NCBI GenBank assembly: GCA_030295235.1
Contig: AP026140.1
Location: 372,001-436,000, forward strand
Reading direction: 5' to 3'
Length of the DNA: 64,000 nt
Origin: Fistulifera solaris
Taxonomy: Eukaryota > Bacillariophyta > Bacillariophyceae > Naviculales > Stauroneidaceae
Below are positions 43,618 to 53,739 of the stretch, piece by piece. Made by a program: the position numbers and the translations under genes. The first letter of the stretch is position 1, and each line of letters opens with the position of its first letter. Under the pieces are notes generated by a model. The model was given only the letters and a program-made list of their open reading frames with translations. It had not been told where the DNA came from and did no database searches.

Positions 43618-46600
43618 TTACGGACGGAGACGTTTCTTGGAATTGTGGACCTGGATGTTGCCTTGAATGGCGGTTCCGTCGTACGAATCATCTGACTGAC
43701 CCATCTGGTTGTCGTAAACGACGGCATCATCCGAAGTCTGCCAGATCTTGATGCGGAAGGTGTCGACTAATGCAACGCAAAATGAGACAATTCGATGTCG
43801 AACAGCGAGACAATCATTCAGAGCGACTTACCTCCCGAGCCCGGTTCGGCAACATCGCAAGCGGTGAGCATGAAACCGTAACCGGGAGTACCATTGATCA
43901 TGCCGCTGCCTTTGTACTTGGCGCACTTTGAACCGGTGATGACGCTATCATGAAGAAAAAGTGAGACAAGTCAGCAATTCTAACGAGAAATGGTGCGCGG
44001 GGACTTACAGCCACTCGTAGGCGGTGCTGTGGAAGCTCAGAGTAGCGGCTTTAAAAGTGAATTGAGTGTTGCCTCCCGGGACAGTCTGACCCTTGTTGTA
44101 CTTGGACACGAAACCGAAACTGGCCTTGCCAACCACAGATTCATCGAGCGCATAGGCACCGGCGGGCGACTCAAACCAACCTCCGCCCGTGACGAAGCCG
44201 GCACTGGGATCGTAGACAACCAACATGGGCAAGGTGCAGCTCCCAACGTTTCCGGTATCATCGGTCGCCGAAAGAGTCACGGCATCAATGTACACACCCG
44301 GGGTGCCCATGGTAGTCGCCGACTGAGTGACCACCGGATTTGCGTCGCAGTTGTCACTGGCAGTACCGGCAGAAATCTTCGAGAAGCAGAAGCGATTTAG
44401 TGGTTGAACAAACAACAGTGGGTGACAAAATCAAATGAACTTACGTCGAATGCGGTGTTGACCGGCACGAGAATGTATTCGGCGCATGTGACCGTGGGCG
44501 CACTGTCATCTATAACACTGACGACTGCGGTGCAAGTATCGGATACACCAAGGTCGTCAGTGACTGCCAAAGTTATTGCGGTATTCCCCAAACCGAAAGG
44601 ACCTTCGGGCGATACTGCATACGTCAATGGCGAGCCTTCGAAGTCAAAAGAACCGTTATCGAATTGCGGTGCGGCAACGACCACAGCTTGGCAATTGCCA
44701 TCTGTAGAGACAGTAACGTCTTGGCATTCTGCAACTGGGGCCTGGTTGAGAATTACCACTTGGACGTCTTGCGAGCAGGTCAGCGTTCCACTTTCCCAAG
44801 TAATCTGCGTGTTGAAGTCCGTGTCACCTGCTTGGATCGTGTATTCGTAAACGTAGGAGGCAGGAAGTTCGTCTGTCGCTGCAGCACTTGTCGAAACAGC
44901 ACCCTTTCCGTCAATTGCCGATGTGACCTTTGAATAAAATAGTGAATGTGAGCACCGTAATTGCACACAATAAAACTGGTTTTGGGTCGAGACTTACAGC
45001 TGAAACTTGTGTTCCTGTCGGCCCGCCCTGGACTTGAAAAATTGTTGATACGGTGTCGCCGAGGTAACCTGCCAACGACAGCGACTCAGTAGTAGCGCAA
45101 GTGAGAGGATCATAGACAACAAGTCTTGGCAATGTGCAAGTTCCGACGTTTCCAGCAGAATCAGTTGCGCTAACCGTCACAAAATTATCATACACGCCAC
45201 TTGTATCCATTGAGGTCACGGATTGGGAGATGCTCTGGCTTAAATCGGCTTCACAGTTGTCGCTGGCGTTGTCGAGTATCTTTGAATCAAGAATTCACAA
45301 AATGAGCCAATAAGCGTTAACAAAATCAAAATCGAAAGGCAATACTTACATCAAACTCAGTATTGACCAACACAGCAAGGGATGCTACACATGTAACCGT
45401 GGGTGCGCTGTCATCAACGACATTGACTGTTGCAGTGCACGTATCGCTTACAAGAAATGTGTCAGTGGCAGTCAATGTCACCTGAGTATCTCCACGAATG
45501 AAAGGGCCTGAGGGAGATAGGCTGTAAGTTAAAGCTTGATTGTCTGGATCCAAGGAGCCGTTGTTAACTTGCGCTGCGGTGACCACGGCTTGACAATTAC
45601 CATCAGCAGAAACGTCGACATTTTTGCATTGCGCATCTGGAGGCCGGTTCTGAAGAACTGTCACCTGTATGTTCTGGGAACAAGTCTGAACACCAAGTCG
45701 CCACTGGATGAGGGTCGAAAAACTTGTATCTCCTGGTAAGATGGTGTACGAATATGTGTACGGTGCTGGAAGTGTTGTGGACAAAGCCGCGTTGGGCGTA
45801 ACAAGACCTTTTCCCACGAGCGTGGTCGTTACCTAGAGAAAGAAAACACCGAAAGTGAGACAGTGCCGAAGTTCGTTTCAGATCAATCAATGAAAGAACA
45901 TACCTGGGAAACTGTTGCGCCACTCTGTCCTCCGCTTAGTTGGAACGATGCTGAAATCGGGTTTCCTGAATAGGCTGTAATAGACAATGGTCCTGTGGGG
46001 TTGCATTGCAATGGACTTCCAACTATAAGCTCGACAATGAAATCAAATGGAACTTTAGCTCCGGTGCCCGCCTTAGACTCAATCATAATGCCCACGGCAT
46101 ATTTGGGAAACCCAGTTGTTAAAGAGGTGGATCCCAGATTCCAGCTCAAAATGCAATCTTGCGAAACAGTGAGCTGTCTCCCAAAAATGGTCTGCTGGTT
46201 AACAAATCCTGATTCACTGTCGGTAGCTTTTCTACACTGGAAAGGGTCCAAGCTTGCATCATTGATAAAGGTCTTGAGATCGAGTGAATTAGCTTGTCCT
46301 TGATAGAATTGAATGATCGCGGGAAAGTTCACTGTCGGAGAAATAGGGTCAGAAAATCTCACCAAGGTTTGCAATCGTATATCCGTGTCAGCTTGATAAG
46401 CTAACGAGCTGATGCGGCAACACTGTAAATAATACGCTGTGAATTCCGTATTGGCCACTGCACCGTAAGTGTGCGAATAAGTGAACTCGTACAGGCTGTA
46501 GCTGGACGCGGCTCCGGATGAATCGGTTAGCCCAGAGCCAAGAATGGTTGTCGAGGAAGGGAGTGCCGATTGACCGTTGCCAAAATAAAGCCGAAATTCT

Positions 46601-46770
46601 TCACCGCTGAGAACAGTACGGAGCCCAAGTCTCATTTTGAATCGAACCGTTTTGGTGGTTGGGTTCGTGACCTCATAAGAGAGCGTGCCTCCGCGAATAT
46701 GCGTTGCCATCACGGATGGAGCACCGAAAAGGAAACAAAAGCAAATCAAAAAGGTTTTGATAATCTTCAT
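43618..46770 (-). CDS. secreted HYR-domain-type protein built from duplicated exon units
   Basis: Seven exons: 46770-45904, 45832-45350, 45279-44998, 44927-44445, 44376-44009, 43944-43832 and 43766-43618. Exon 1 encodes a signal peptide (MKIIKTFLICFCFLFGAPS) and a beta-rich ~270-residue region with Cys pairs. Exons 2 and 4 are homologous and both exactly 483 bp, phase 0 on each side: each has a YTYSYTI or YVYEYTI strand, CSQ(N/D)(I/V)QV, NCQAVV..A, and ends VTC..(S/Y).(A/I)VLVNT.FD. Exons 3 and 5 carry HYR-like repeats ending ATD(S/D)(A/T)GNVG(T/S)CTLP. The last exons give GYGFMLTACDV, RIKIW and VYDNQMGQSDD, a bacterial-like C-terminal module. HYR domains mediate adhesion at cell surfaces; an extracellular matrix role is inferred. 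Confidence 0.82.
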
Positions 46771-48504
46771 CTTTGAAGAACGATCCTGCAACAAAGTTGA
46801 GTAGAGCGTAAGAACGGTAGTGGAAGCAGAAATTTTAGTTCGTGTTAATGTCAATAAAGTGCACGCTTTGGCTTACAACAATGATAGCTGAGATCTGAAA
46901 CGTTGCTGCAAGTTGCAAGTCACAACCAAGAGGTAAAATTTTCTCCGATCCGGAATTATGAGGGTGAAGGCAAGAGCAATTTGAGTGTAAAAAATGAGAC
47001 GACATCAGGCAATCCAATCGATCCTTGCCAAAGAAAATCTTCGCCTCTGCCTCTTCTCTACTGTATGCTAATCTTCCACTACGTACAGTATCTGCCAAGC
47101 AGGATTCGGAATTCGGCATAGGAGTAAGTAGAAACCCGATATTCGAAAGCAAAATTTTTATCTCGAGTTTTGAGTTTTGAGTTTTGAGAGAATCGTGACA
47201 CAATAGCAACCGAAGAACTATCAAGAAGAAGAAGAGAGTCGGACTTTCCGTTTTCAGCTATCAACTTTCCAAATATGTCATTTGTACACGACTACCTGGT
47301 ACATAGCTACAACAAACCACAAAGACATTAGGATTGTGTTTGGTTTCGTTATTTAGACAACTATTTGCCAATTTATTCCAAATTCCAATTTCCAATTTCC
47401 AATCGCCAATCGCCAATCGCCACTCGCCGGCTCGCGGCTCGCCGGTCGCCGGCCAACTAATTAAGCCTCCAGTCCTAAGTCCTAAGACACTCCAGACTCC
47501 AGACTCCAGACTTATTGCGCGCGCGCTATAAAGACTCAAGACTCAAGATTATTAATCCGTACTGCGTATTTTTTCTTTACGCAAAATGTGCAGAGCGAGG
47601 AGCGAAGAGCGAAGATGCGAATTTCAAAGTAGTAAAGTAAAGTGCACAGTAGACAGTAGACCTACGATCTACGATCCAATGAGTAATATGTAATATTGCT
47701 GCTACTGCTACCTATAACCTATTAACTAGGGTTTATTAACCCACTACTACGTAACAAAATCCTAAATATTTATTCCTAATTGTCATGCGTCATGCAACAT
47801 GCAACATGCAAAATGCAAAATAAAGTACGGAGTACTAAATACTGGTACTGGTCCATTGTCCATTGTCCCATCGTCTGCTGTCCTTGTTCGTTCAATGTTC
47901 CTTGTTTTCCTTGTTCCGTGTTCCGTGTGCAATTGTGCATTGTGCATTATGCGATAATGTACTGGTACATGGTACATGGTACATGGTACATGGTACTGGC
48001 ATTACCTGGTACTGGTACGCGACATTTCGCATTTCGCCTTTCGCGTTTCGCCGCTACTTCTCTCATCTCCGGTCTCCGGTCTCCGGTCGCGGTCGCGGGT
48101 CACGGCTCGCGGGCTTCGGAGAAGTCGGGAGCGTCTCATACGTCTCACTTGGAGCTGCTTGCCGCATCTTTTCTCTTTTCCCTCTTCTCTCTTCTCTCTC
48201 TACTCCCTAGAGACTGCCGCTCGTCTCTTTTCTCTTTGCTAGAGTTGCTCTCTAGAGAGTCTCTTTGGAGTCTACTGTAGCTAAAGAGCTAGTAGCTAGT
48301 TTGGAGTAGAGAGTAGAGAGTCTCTCTAGCGTTGCAACTCGTAATTTGCTGCAGAACTGCAGCATTCCCACTCCGTATCTTTTACTAAAGAGACTGAGAC
48401 GCTTCACAAATAATCACAAATCGCAATCGACCTGAAAACTACTTGCTAATACTATAATAATCATTACTAATCACTGCAGCAACGAATCCAGCTGAGCAGG
48501 ATTT
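46771..48504. other. long intergenic stretch of drifting short tandem repeats
   Basis: 1.7 kb with no gene. It contains chains of 6-9 base units that change gradually from copy to copy: TTCCAATTTCCAATTTCC and then CCAATCGCCAATCGCCAATC near 47381-47430; CATGCAACATGCAACATGC near 47793-47815; TGGTACATGGTACATGGTAC near 47961-48000; CATTTCGCATTTCGCCTTTC near 48023-48050; TCTCCGGTCTCCGGTCTCCG near 48064-48090. AGAGTAGAGAGT-type purine repeats lie near 48240-48330. Confidence 0.7.
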
Positions 48505-49178
48505 TTAGTGACGACCATCTCTTTTTTTCGCTTTTGTGAATTCTGTCTTGGACACGTCAACATCGTTGCCCTTCAATTCGTAAACATAGCATACAACTTT
48601 ATCATCCTGCACCGCCAGCAGCACGAACGAAGGTACGACATCGGTTGTCACCGTCGATGTTGCGCCCGTAATGGATCCCTAGGTTGTAGTTTGGTTCAAG
48701 AGAAGAAGCAAATGATTTGAGCCCCGCGAGCAAAGATTGCAGTTCAACTTCTCCGAAATCCACTCACCGGATTGATGTAGCAGCAATCGTCTTCAATCAC
48801 CACCGAGTTTTGATGCGTGTGTCCGGTAATCAATATGTCAACATTCAATTTCCGCCGCGTCGCCGCCAGTGCAGCATGACTCTTCCACGGCACAATCTGA
48901 TGCCCGTGCATGACACCAATTCGAAACGGTCCTACTTGCACGACACGACTTTCCGGATACACGGAAGAACTATCATTATCCCAATCCCCGGCCACAAAAT
49001 GGAGATTGGGTGCTAACGACTGTAATTCTTCATCGTTCGTGGGACAATTGCCGGTACAAATCACGTGCTGCATGCGACCCGGAACGAGCATGCGTTTGAA
49101 GGGCGCGGGGATCTTGCTCGCTCGTGAAGGAATGTGCATGTCTCCCAGGACCAGCACTAATTCTCCAAAGCTTGCCAT
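48505..49178 (-). CDS. VPS29: retromer subunit VPS29
   Basis: Metallophosphoesterase-fold scaffold of the retromer endosomal sorting complex. Exons 49178-48768 and 48678-48505, intron 89 bp (CCG/GTGAGT ... CCTAG/GGA). The sequence shows LVLVLGDMHIPSRASKIP, VICTGNCPTNDEELQSLAPN, FVAGDWDND, IGVMHGHQIVPW, DILITGHTHQNSVVIEDD, and across the intron YINPGSITGA. It ends with PSFVLLAVQDDKVVCYVYEL. About 194 residues, slightly longer than the usual ~182, with a basic tail (KAKKRDGRH). Intact. Confidence 0.95.
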
Positions 49179-49369
49179 GACTTAAACTGTTAAAGTTGTA
49201 TAAAATAAAAATTGAATCGACGAAAAGACAGAATTCTACTCGATCATGTTTATGCTTCGAGATATCTTTTTTGTTTTTTTGTTGTTGTCGTTGTTTTATC
49301 TCAGCGCGCGACGATGGCCAGACACGTATTGCTTCGGTAACCGGAACGACATCAAATGCGGGGACGAGA

Positions 49370-50290
49370 AAATTTTTCGATCCTACCTAAAAGCTGAGCA
49401 AGTTCCAGAATGTCATGAAATAGTGATATAGAGCATAATGAATAATGAAAGAAAGTGCGTGTTCCAGATTTCCAGGAAACTTTGTTTTGCGTCTTAACGA
49501 AGCAAAATGCAAATTCCAGAATTTCTGGAAAAAGTGTTTTGCATCATACCTGGTACAGAAATTCTGATGTAGTCCAGAAATTCTGGACCAATTTTTCGAT
49601 CCTACCTAAATGCTGAGAAAGTTCCAGAATTTCATGAAATAGTGTTATGGAGGATGACGAAGAAAGTACGCTTTCCAGATTTTCAAGAAACTGTGTTTTG
49701 CGTCTTAACGAAGCAAAATGCAAATTCCAGAATTTCTGGAAAAAGTGTTTTGCATCATACAGAAATTCTGATGTAGTCCAGAAATTCTGGACCAATTTTT
49801 TCGATCCTACCGAAATGCTGAGAAAGTTCCAGAATTTCATCAAACAGTGTTATGGAGCATGACGAAGAAAGTACGCTTTCCAGATTTTCAAGAAACTGTG
49901 TTTTGCGTCTTAACGAAGCAAAATGCAAATTCCAGAATTTCTGGAAAAGTGTTTTGCATCATACAGAAATGCTGTGTATTGGTCCAGAAATTCTGGACCA
50001 ATTTTTTCGATCCTACCGAAATGCTGAGAAAGTTCCAGAATTTCATCAAACAGTGTTATGGAGCATGACGAAGAAAGTACGCTTTCCAGATTTTCAGGAA
50101 ACTGTGTTTTGCGTCTTAACGAAGCAAAATGCAAATTCCAGAATTTCTGGAAAAAGTGTTTTGCATCATACAGAAATGCTGTGTATTGGTCCAGAAATTC
50201 TGGACCAATTTTTTCGATCCTACCGAAATGCTGTTTTGCATCATACAGAAATTCTGTTGTGTTCCAGAAGTTCTGGACAGATTTTTCCAC
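49370..50290. repeat. tandem array of ~205-bp units with CCAGAAATTCTGG palindromes
   Basis: Units begin around TCGATCCTACC at 49378, 49597, 49801, 50007 and 50215 (spacings 219, 204, 206, 208). Each holds TTCCAGAATTTCATGAAA, TTTCCAGATTTTCA(A/G)GAAAC, TTCCAGAATTTCTGGAAA and GTCCAGAAATTCTGGACC, joined by TGTGTTTTGCGTCTTAACG and TGTTTTGCATCATACAGAAA. Units are over 90% alike by eye. They create long open frames (e.g. from 49852 and 50058) that run into the downstream gene but are not genes. Same repeat class as 14880-16060. The array ends about 95 bp before the TIM-barrel gene's ATG, so it lies in that gene's promoter region and in the VPS29 upstream region. Confidence 0.88.
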
Positions 50291-50381
50291 GTCATCGCGC
50301 CCATTCGAATGCAATAAAAACATACTGTCGAGTCACTATTCGATCTATTCCTTCATCACTACATCTATTACCTTTCATCAA

Positions 50382-51179
50382 ATGCCGCAATTACGAGCAC
50401 TGGGATTTTGTGGAGCCGATGATTCCGTTCATCCGCATCATTTAGTGGTCTTGGCGCAAGCATATCCTTGCGTTGAATTTGGTGTCTTGTTTCGACCCGA
50501 TCTGGAAGGTCAACCGCGATATGCGACAATGGCGTGGGTTGAACGCTTGTCCAATGCCATGACTTTGTGTAGTGGTATGAAATTAGCCGCGCATTTGTGC
50601 GGGAGTCGCGTCAATGATGTTTTGCAAGGTGATACAGCTTTTATAGAGCAATTGCAAAAGTGGGGTTTCAAACGTGTGCAAATCAACGCCACTGCCGTCA
50701 ATGGTGTCGATACCAGTCGACTTGCGGAAGCTGTACCAGTATTATGTGATATAATAAGCAAATACCCTGCTCTGGAGTTCATTCTGCAAAAGAACGACGA
50801 AACTGAGCCTTTGTACAATGGCTTATTATTGCATTTTGTCAGTGGCGAAAGAACGTTTCCTGCTAATCTTTCCTTCTTAGTAGACGAGTCAAAAGGAACG
50901 GGGGTAGCACCTACAAAATCCTGGCCGTCTGCAACGGATGCCTATCCGATTGGTTACGCCGGGGGCATTGGCCCGGCCAATATACAACAAGTTTTGAAGG
51001 AGACGTCGGTTGCGGCAGGAGAACATCCATTCTGGATCGATATGGAAAGCAGTCTACGCAGTATCAAGAATGGTGTCGATGTCTTTGATCTGGATAAGTG
51101 CTTCTTGGTTATTGAAGCAGCGTGCGAGGCGGGTCTCATGGAACGTCCTCATTATCTTGTTGCCTCCGACAAGGAGTGA
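50382..51179 (+). CDS. TIM-barrel protein resembling phosphoribosylanthranilate isomerase
   Basis: 265 residues from ATG 50382, the first Met after the repeat array. Alternating strands and helices: LGFCGADDS, VEFGVLFRPD, MKLAAHLCGSRVNDVL, GFKRVQINATAVNG, LEFILQKND, LSFLVDESKGTG, then YPIGYAGGIGPANIQQVLKE (a typical phosphate-binding loop followed by helix 8), and FWIDMESSLRSI. The fold and the GGIGPxN loop resemble TrpF-like isomerases, but the typical active-site Cys/Asp pair is not obvious, so the substrate is uncertain. Intact. The reading frame is also open far upstream through the repeats; that part is not counted. Confidence 0.7.
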   Translation: MPQLRALGFCGADDSVHPHHLVVLAQAYPCVEFGVLFRPDLEGQPRYATMAWVERLSNAMTLCSGMKLAAHLCGSRVNDVLQGDTAFIEQLQKWGFKRVQINATAVNGVDTSRLAEAVPVLCDIISKYPALEFILQKNDETEPLYNGLLLHFVSGERTFPANLSFLVDESKGTGVAPTKSWPSATDAYPIGYAGGIGPANIQQVLKETSVAAGEHPFWIDMESSLRSIKNGVDVFDLDKCFLVIEAACEAGLMERPHYLVASDKE

Positions 51180-51279
51180 TGAAACGCTAATTCTAAGCAA
51201 GAAAATAAATCATAATTTGAAATGCTATTAGACTATTTATGAAAAAATATAGTTTAGGCTGTCAGAGCTCAACTTAATG

Positions 51280-51933
51280 TCATCTACTGTCTCCTGTCTC
51301 ATTCTTTTCGCGGGAAGCTTCAGCATCTCCTTGTTCTAATGATTGCTGTTCTTGTAGATAAAAATTTCCCGCATCAATTCCGGCTTGTATAGTCCCAAAC
51401 AAGGCCCCCAACAAGGCTCCTACACCCAATCCCCATGCCACCATGACGGGAGGGCGCACAGTGCCGACGACCAGCCGTCGACGATATTGATTCATCCCGA
51501 TGACACCCGCCAATCCAGCGACGGTCCCACCCGCCATAGAATCACCGACTGCTGTCACTGCAATTCTCCCGTAATCGTTCTGTATCCACGAATTCGGACT
51601 CGCCGTCGACAAGTATGTCAATGCGGAAGACGTCGGTGACACGAGGCGACTCGTTTCGATGACCCAAGCAAAGAACATACAGGAAATCGCCCATGTCATG
51701 GGCAAATGCTTGTTCTTGTTCACTAATACCACAGGGCGAGGCATGCTGGTTGACGCTGATTGTTGTTTTTGTAACGCGAGACCGACCAAGGAACCACCCG
51801 ATCCGGCGAACGTAATTCGCACGAGACTTTCCATCAGACGTTCCCAGGAAACGCCCTTGGTGTTCGTTGTCGGCGAAGAAGAATCTGCGGTTTCTGCACC
51901 TTCTTGTGATCGTTCACCGGATGGGCTTTGCAT
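51280..51933 (-). CDS. multi-pass membrane protein, function unknown
   Basis: 217 residues, intact, not recognised. A disordered hydrophilic N-terminus (GERSQEGAETADSSSPTTN) is followed by about four hydrophobic, glycine-rich segments: VRITFAGSGGSLVGLALQ, LPMTWAISCMFFAWVIETSR, AVGDSMAGGTVAGLAGVIG and VMVAWGLGVGALLGALFGTI. The Gly-rich helices recall Tim17/22/23-type or small organelle membrane proteins, but I see no diagnostic motif. Confidence 0.6.
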   Translation of the reverse strand: MQSPSGERSQEGAETADSSSPTTNTKGVSWERLMESLVRITFAGSGGSLVGLALQKQQSASTSMPRPVVLVNKNKHLPMTWAISCMFFAWVIETSRLVSPTSSALTYLSTASPNSWIQNDYGRIAVTAVGDSMAGGTVAGLAGVIGMNQYRRRLVVGTVRPPVMVAWGLGVGALLGALFGTIQAGIDAGNFYLQEQQSLEQGDAEASREKNETGDSR

Positions 51934-53739
51934 CGTTTATTTCTGGTTTCATTGCAACATGAGGCTTGATTGCTTATTGCAGCGTTTATTGTTTTATGCT
52001 GACATTCGCGCTCCATTTGCAGGCCACTTTATACTACTACGTCAGTAGCATTTTGTAGTAGAAGTAGTACTTTGTCAGCCAAAGTTGTACAGAGTAGTAT
52101 TTTAAGTATGTAGTGTGGTTAGGGATAATTCAATGTGAAAGGGCAACGTCACGTTTCTAGCTCACTCATTTTGCCCTAAATAAATCATTTTGCGCCCTAG
52201 TAACGGCTTATTTGACATTTTTTCATTAAAAGTCTTGTTTGATGCAGTGGTGGGAAGCTGCAGGAAGGTGAATGCCCTGGAGCCTGGGGAAAACGCCGAC
52301 GAAAATGTTTCATTTCACGCTTTACTCTTGCAAGTCCAGGGTTTCCTTGTTTCCTTATTGCTCTACTTCTTTTCTCTTGCACCATCTAACATCCAGTTCC
52401 TGGTGCAATGCCTCGACCAGCAAAGCGAAGTGCCGAAAACGAGCCTGCAGGAAGCCCGTCTCCCAAGAAGCCCAAGCGCACTTACATTTTGGCGGCGGTC
52501 AAATCGACTCTCCGACAGCAACGCCATCAATTCTTCGACTTCATTCCGCTTCCAGCAACATCTTCATGTCAACTATGAATCGAAACGCGGCCTGAACCAA
52601 TTCTTTCAGCAGTTCTATATCCAAAAAACGAGCAACGACAGCTCCCCGACGGCATTTTGGCGCCGGTCAAATCGACGATCCGACGGCAAAGCCATCAATT
52701 CTTCGACTTCATTCCGCTTCCAGCAACATCTTCATGTCAAATATGAATCGAAACGCGGCCTGAACCAATTCTTTCAGCAGTTCTATATCCAAAAAACGAG
52801 CAACGACAGCTCCCCGACGGCATTTTGGCGCCGGTCAAATCGACGATCCGACGGCAAAGCCATCAATCCTTCCACTCCATTTCGTATCAAGCAGTTTCTT
52901 CACGTCAAATAATAATGGGAACGCGGCTTGAAACCGTGCTATCTCTTGTTGTTGATCAAAAACTTGCAAAGAAATACAAAAGGGTAAAGAACGATAATAA
53001 ATACTCCGTAATAATTTTTTGTTGCGCAAGAATTGGCGAGAGGATAAAGCTGGCCGGCGCTCTAGTATTGTATTTCATGTACATATCGTGTCCGTTGATC
53101 TTTGTAATACTTTGAGTATTTTAAGGTCTCAAAAGTGTAGTATTTTAAGTTACGGTACTGCAGTACTACAATGTAGTAGTATAAAGTGGCCCGTCCATTT
53201 GTACTAAGGTTAATGATGATTCGCGGGCGCGCGCGAAAATTCGTGCCCATGACTGAAAATCCAGTCGTGCAAAAAAGTAATCTACACTTTGGATGATAGT
53301 CAACTATAACCAGCACGGTTGGCGAGAAAACTGACGTTAAAAAACCAAGGGATGCGTGATAAATTTTGAAATTACGTCTTATAACATGTTGTGTTGAAAA
53401 GGACCGTAGACTTCACCTTCGTTTATCTGTGCATTAATAACAAACGACACTCATCTAAACAATCATGACTGATATCCAGTCTTGGCAAAACCGAACAACA
53501 CTGTGAGGCTCTATAGTACATTTCGATGCCAACACGTTTGTTCTTTTCGGCGACCGCGAACATGACGACGACACCAAAAGTGCGCCGCTCTCAACGGTCA
53601 CTGCGGTCCTTATCCTGCCTATCTTCGATCATACTTCGTAACAATTAGAGACCAGGAAGCTATAAACTACAAGAGATCGGACGCAAGACTATTCTGCATC
53701 GCATTCGATTCACGCGTAAAGGTATCTTACAAGTAAATA
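51934..53739. other. intergenic with 168-bp tandem repeat (see separate entry)
   Basis: 1.8 kb between divergent starts. Short repeats CTACTACGTCAGTAG, GTAGTAGAAGTAGTAC occur near 52030-52070. One small ATG frame at 52408-52578 (56 codons, Pro-Ala-Lys-Arg-rich start) may or may not be a gene. Confidence 0.4.
52490..52910. repeat. 168-bp tandem repeat, about 2.5 copies
   Basis: GCCATCAATTCTTCGACTTC recurs at 52523 and 52691 and in a diverged form at 52859, spacing exactly 168. Since 168 is a multiple of three, one plus-strand frame stays open across all copies, and the frame of ATG 52408 ends at the same relative stop in copies 1 and 2 (TGA 52576-52578). Copies 2 and 3 contain CCGGTCAAATCGACGATCCG where copy 1 has GCGGTCAAATCGACTCTCCG. 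Confidence 0.8.

Noticed and set aside
49852-50381. Long open frame through the repeat array continuing into the TIM-barrel gene
   Set aside because: Its sequence is a translation of the 205-bp repeats; the conserved protein begins at ATG 50382.
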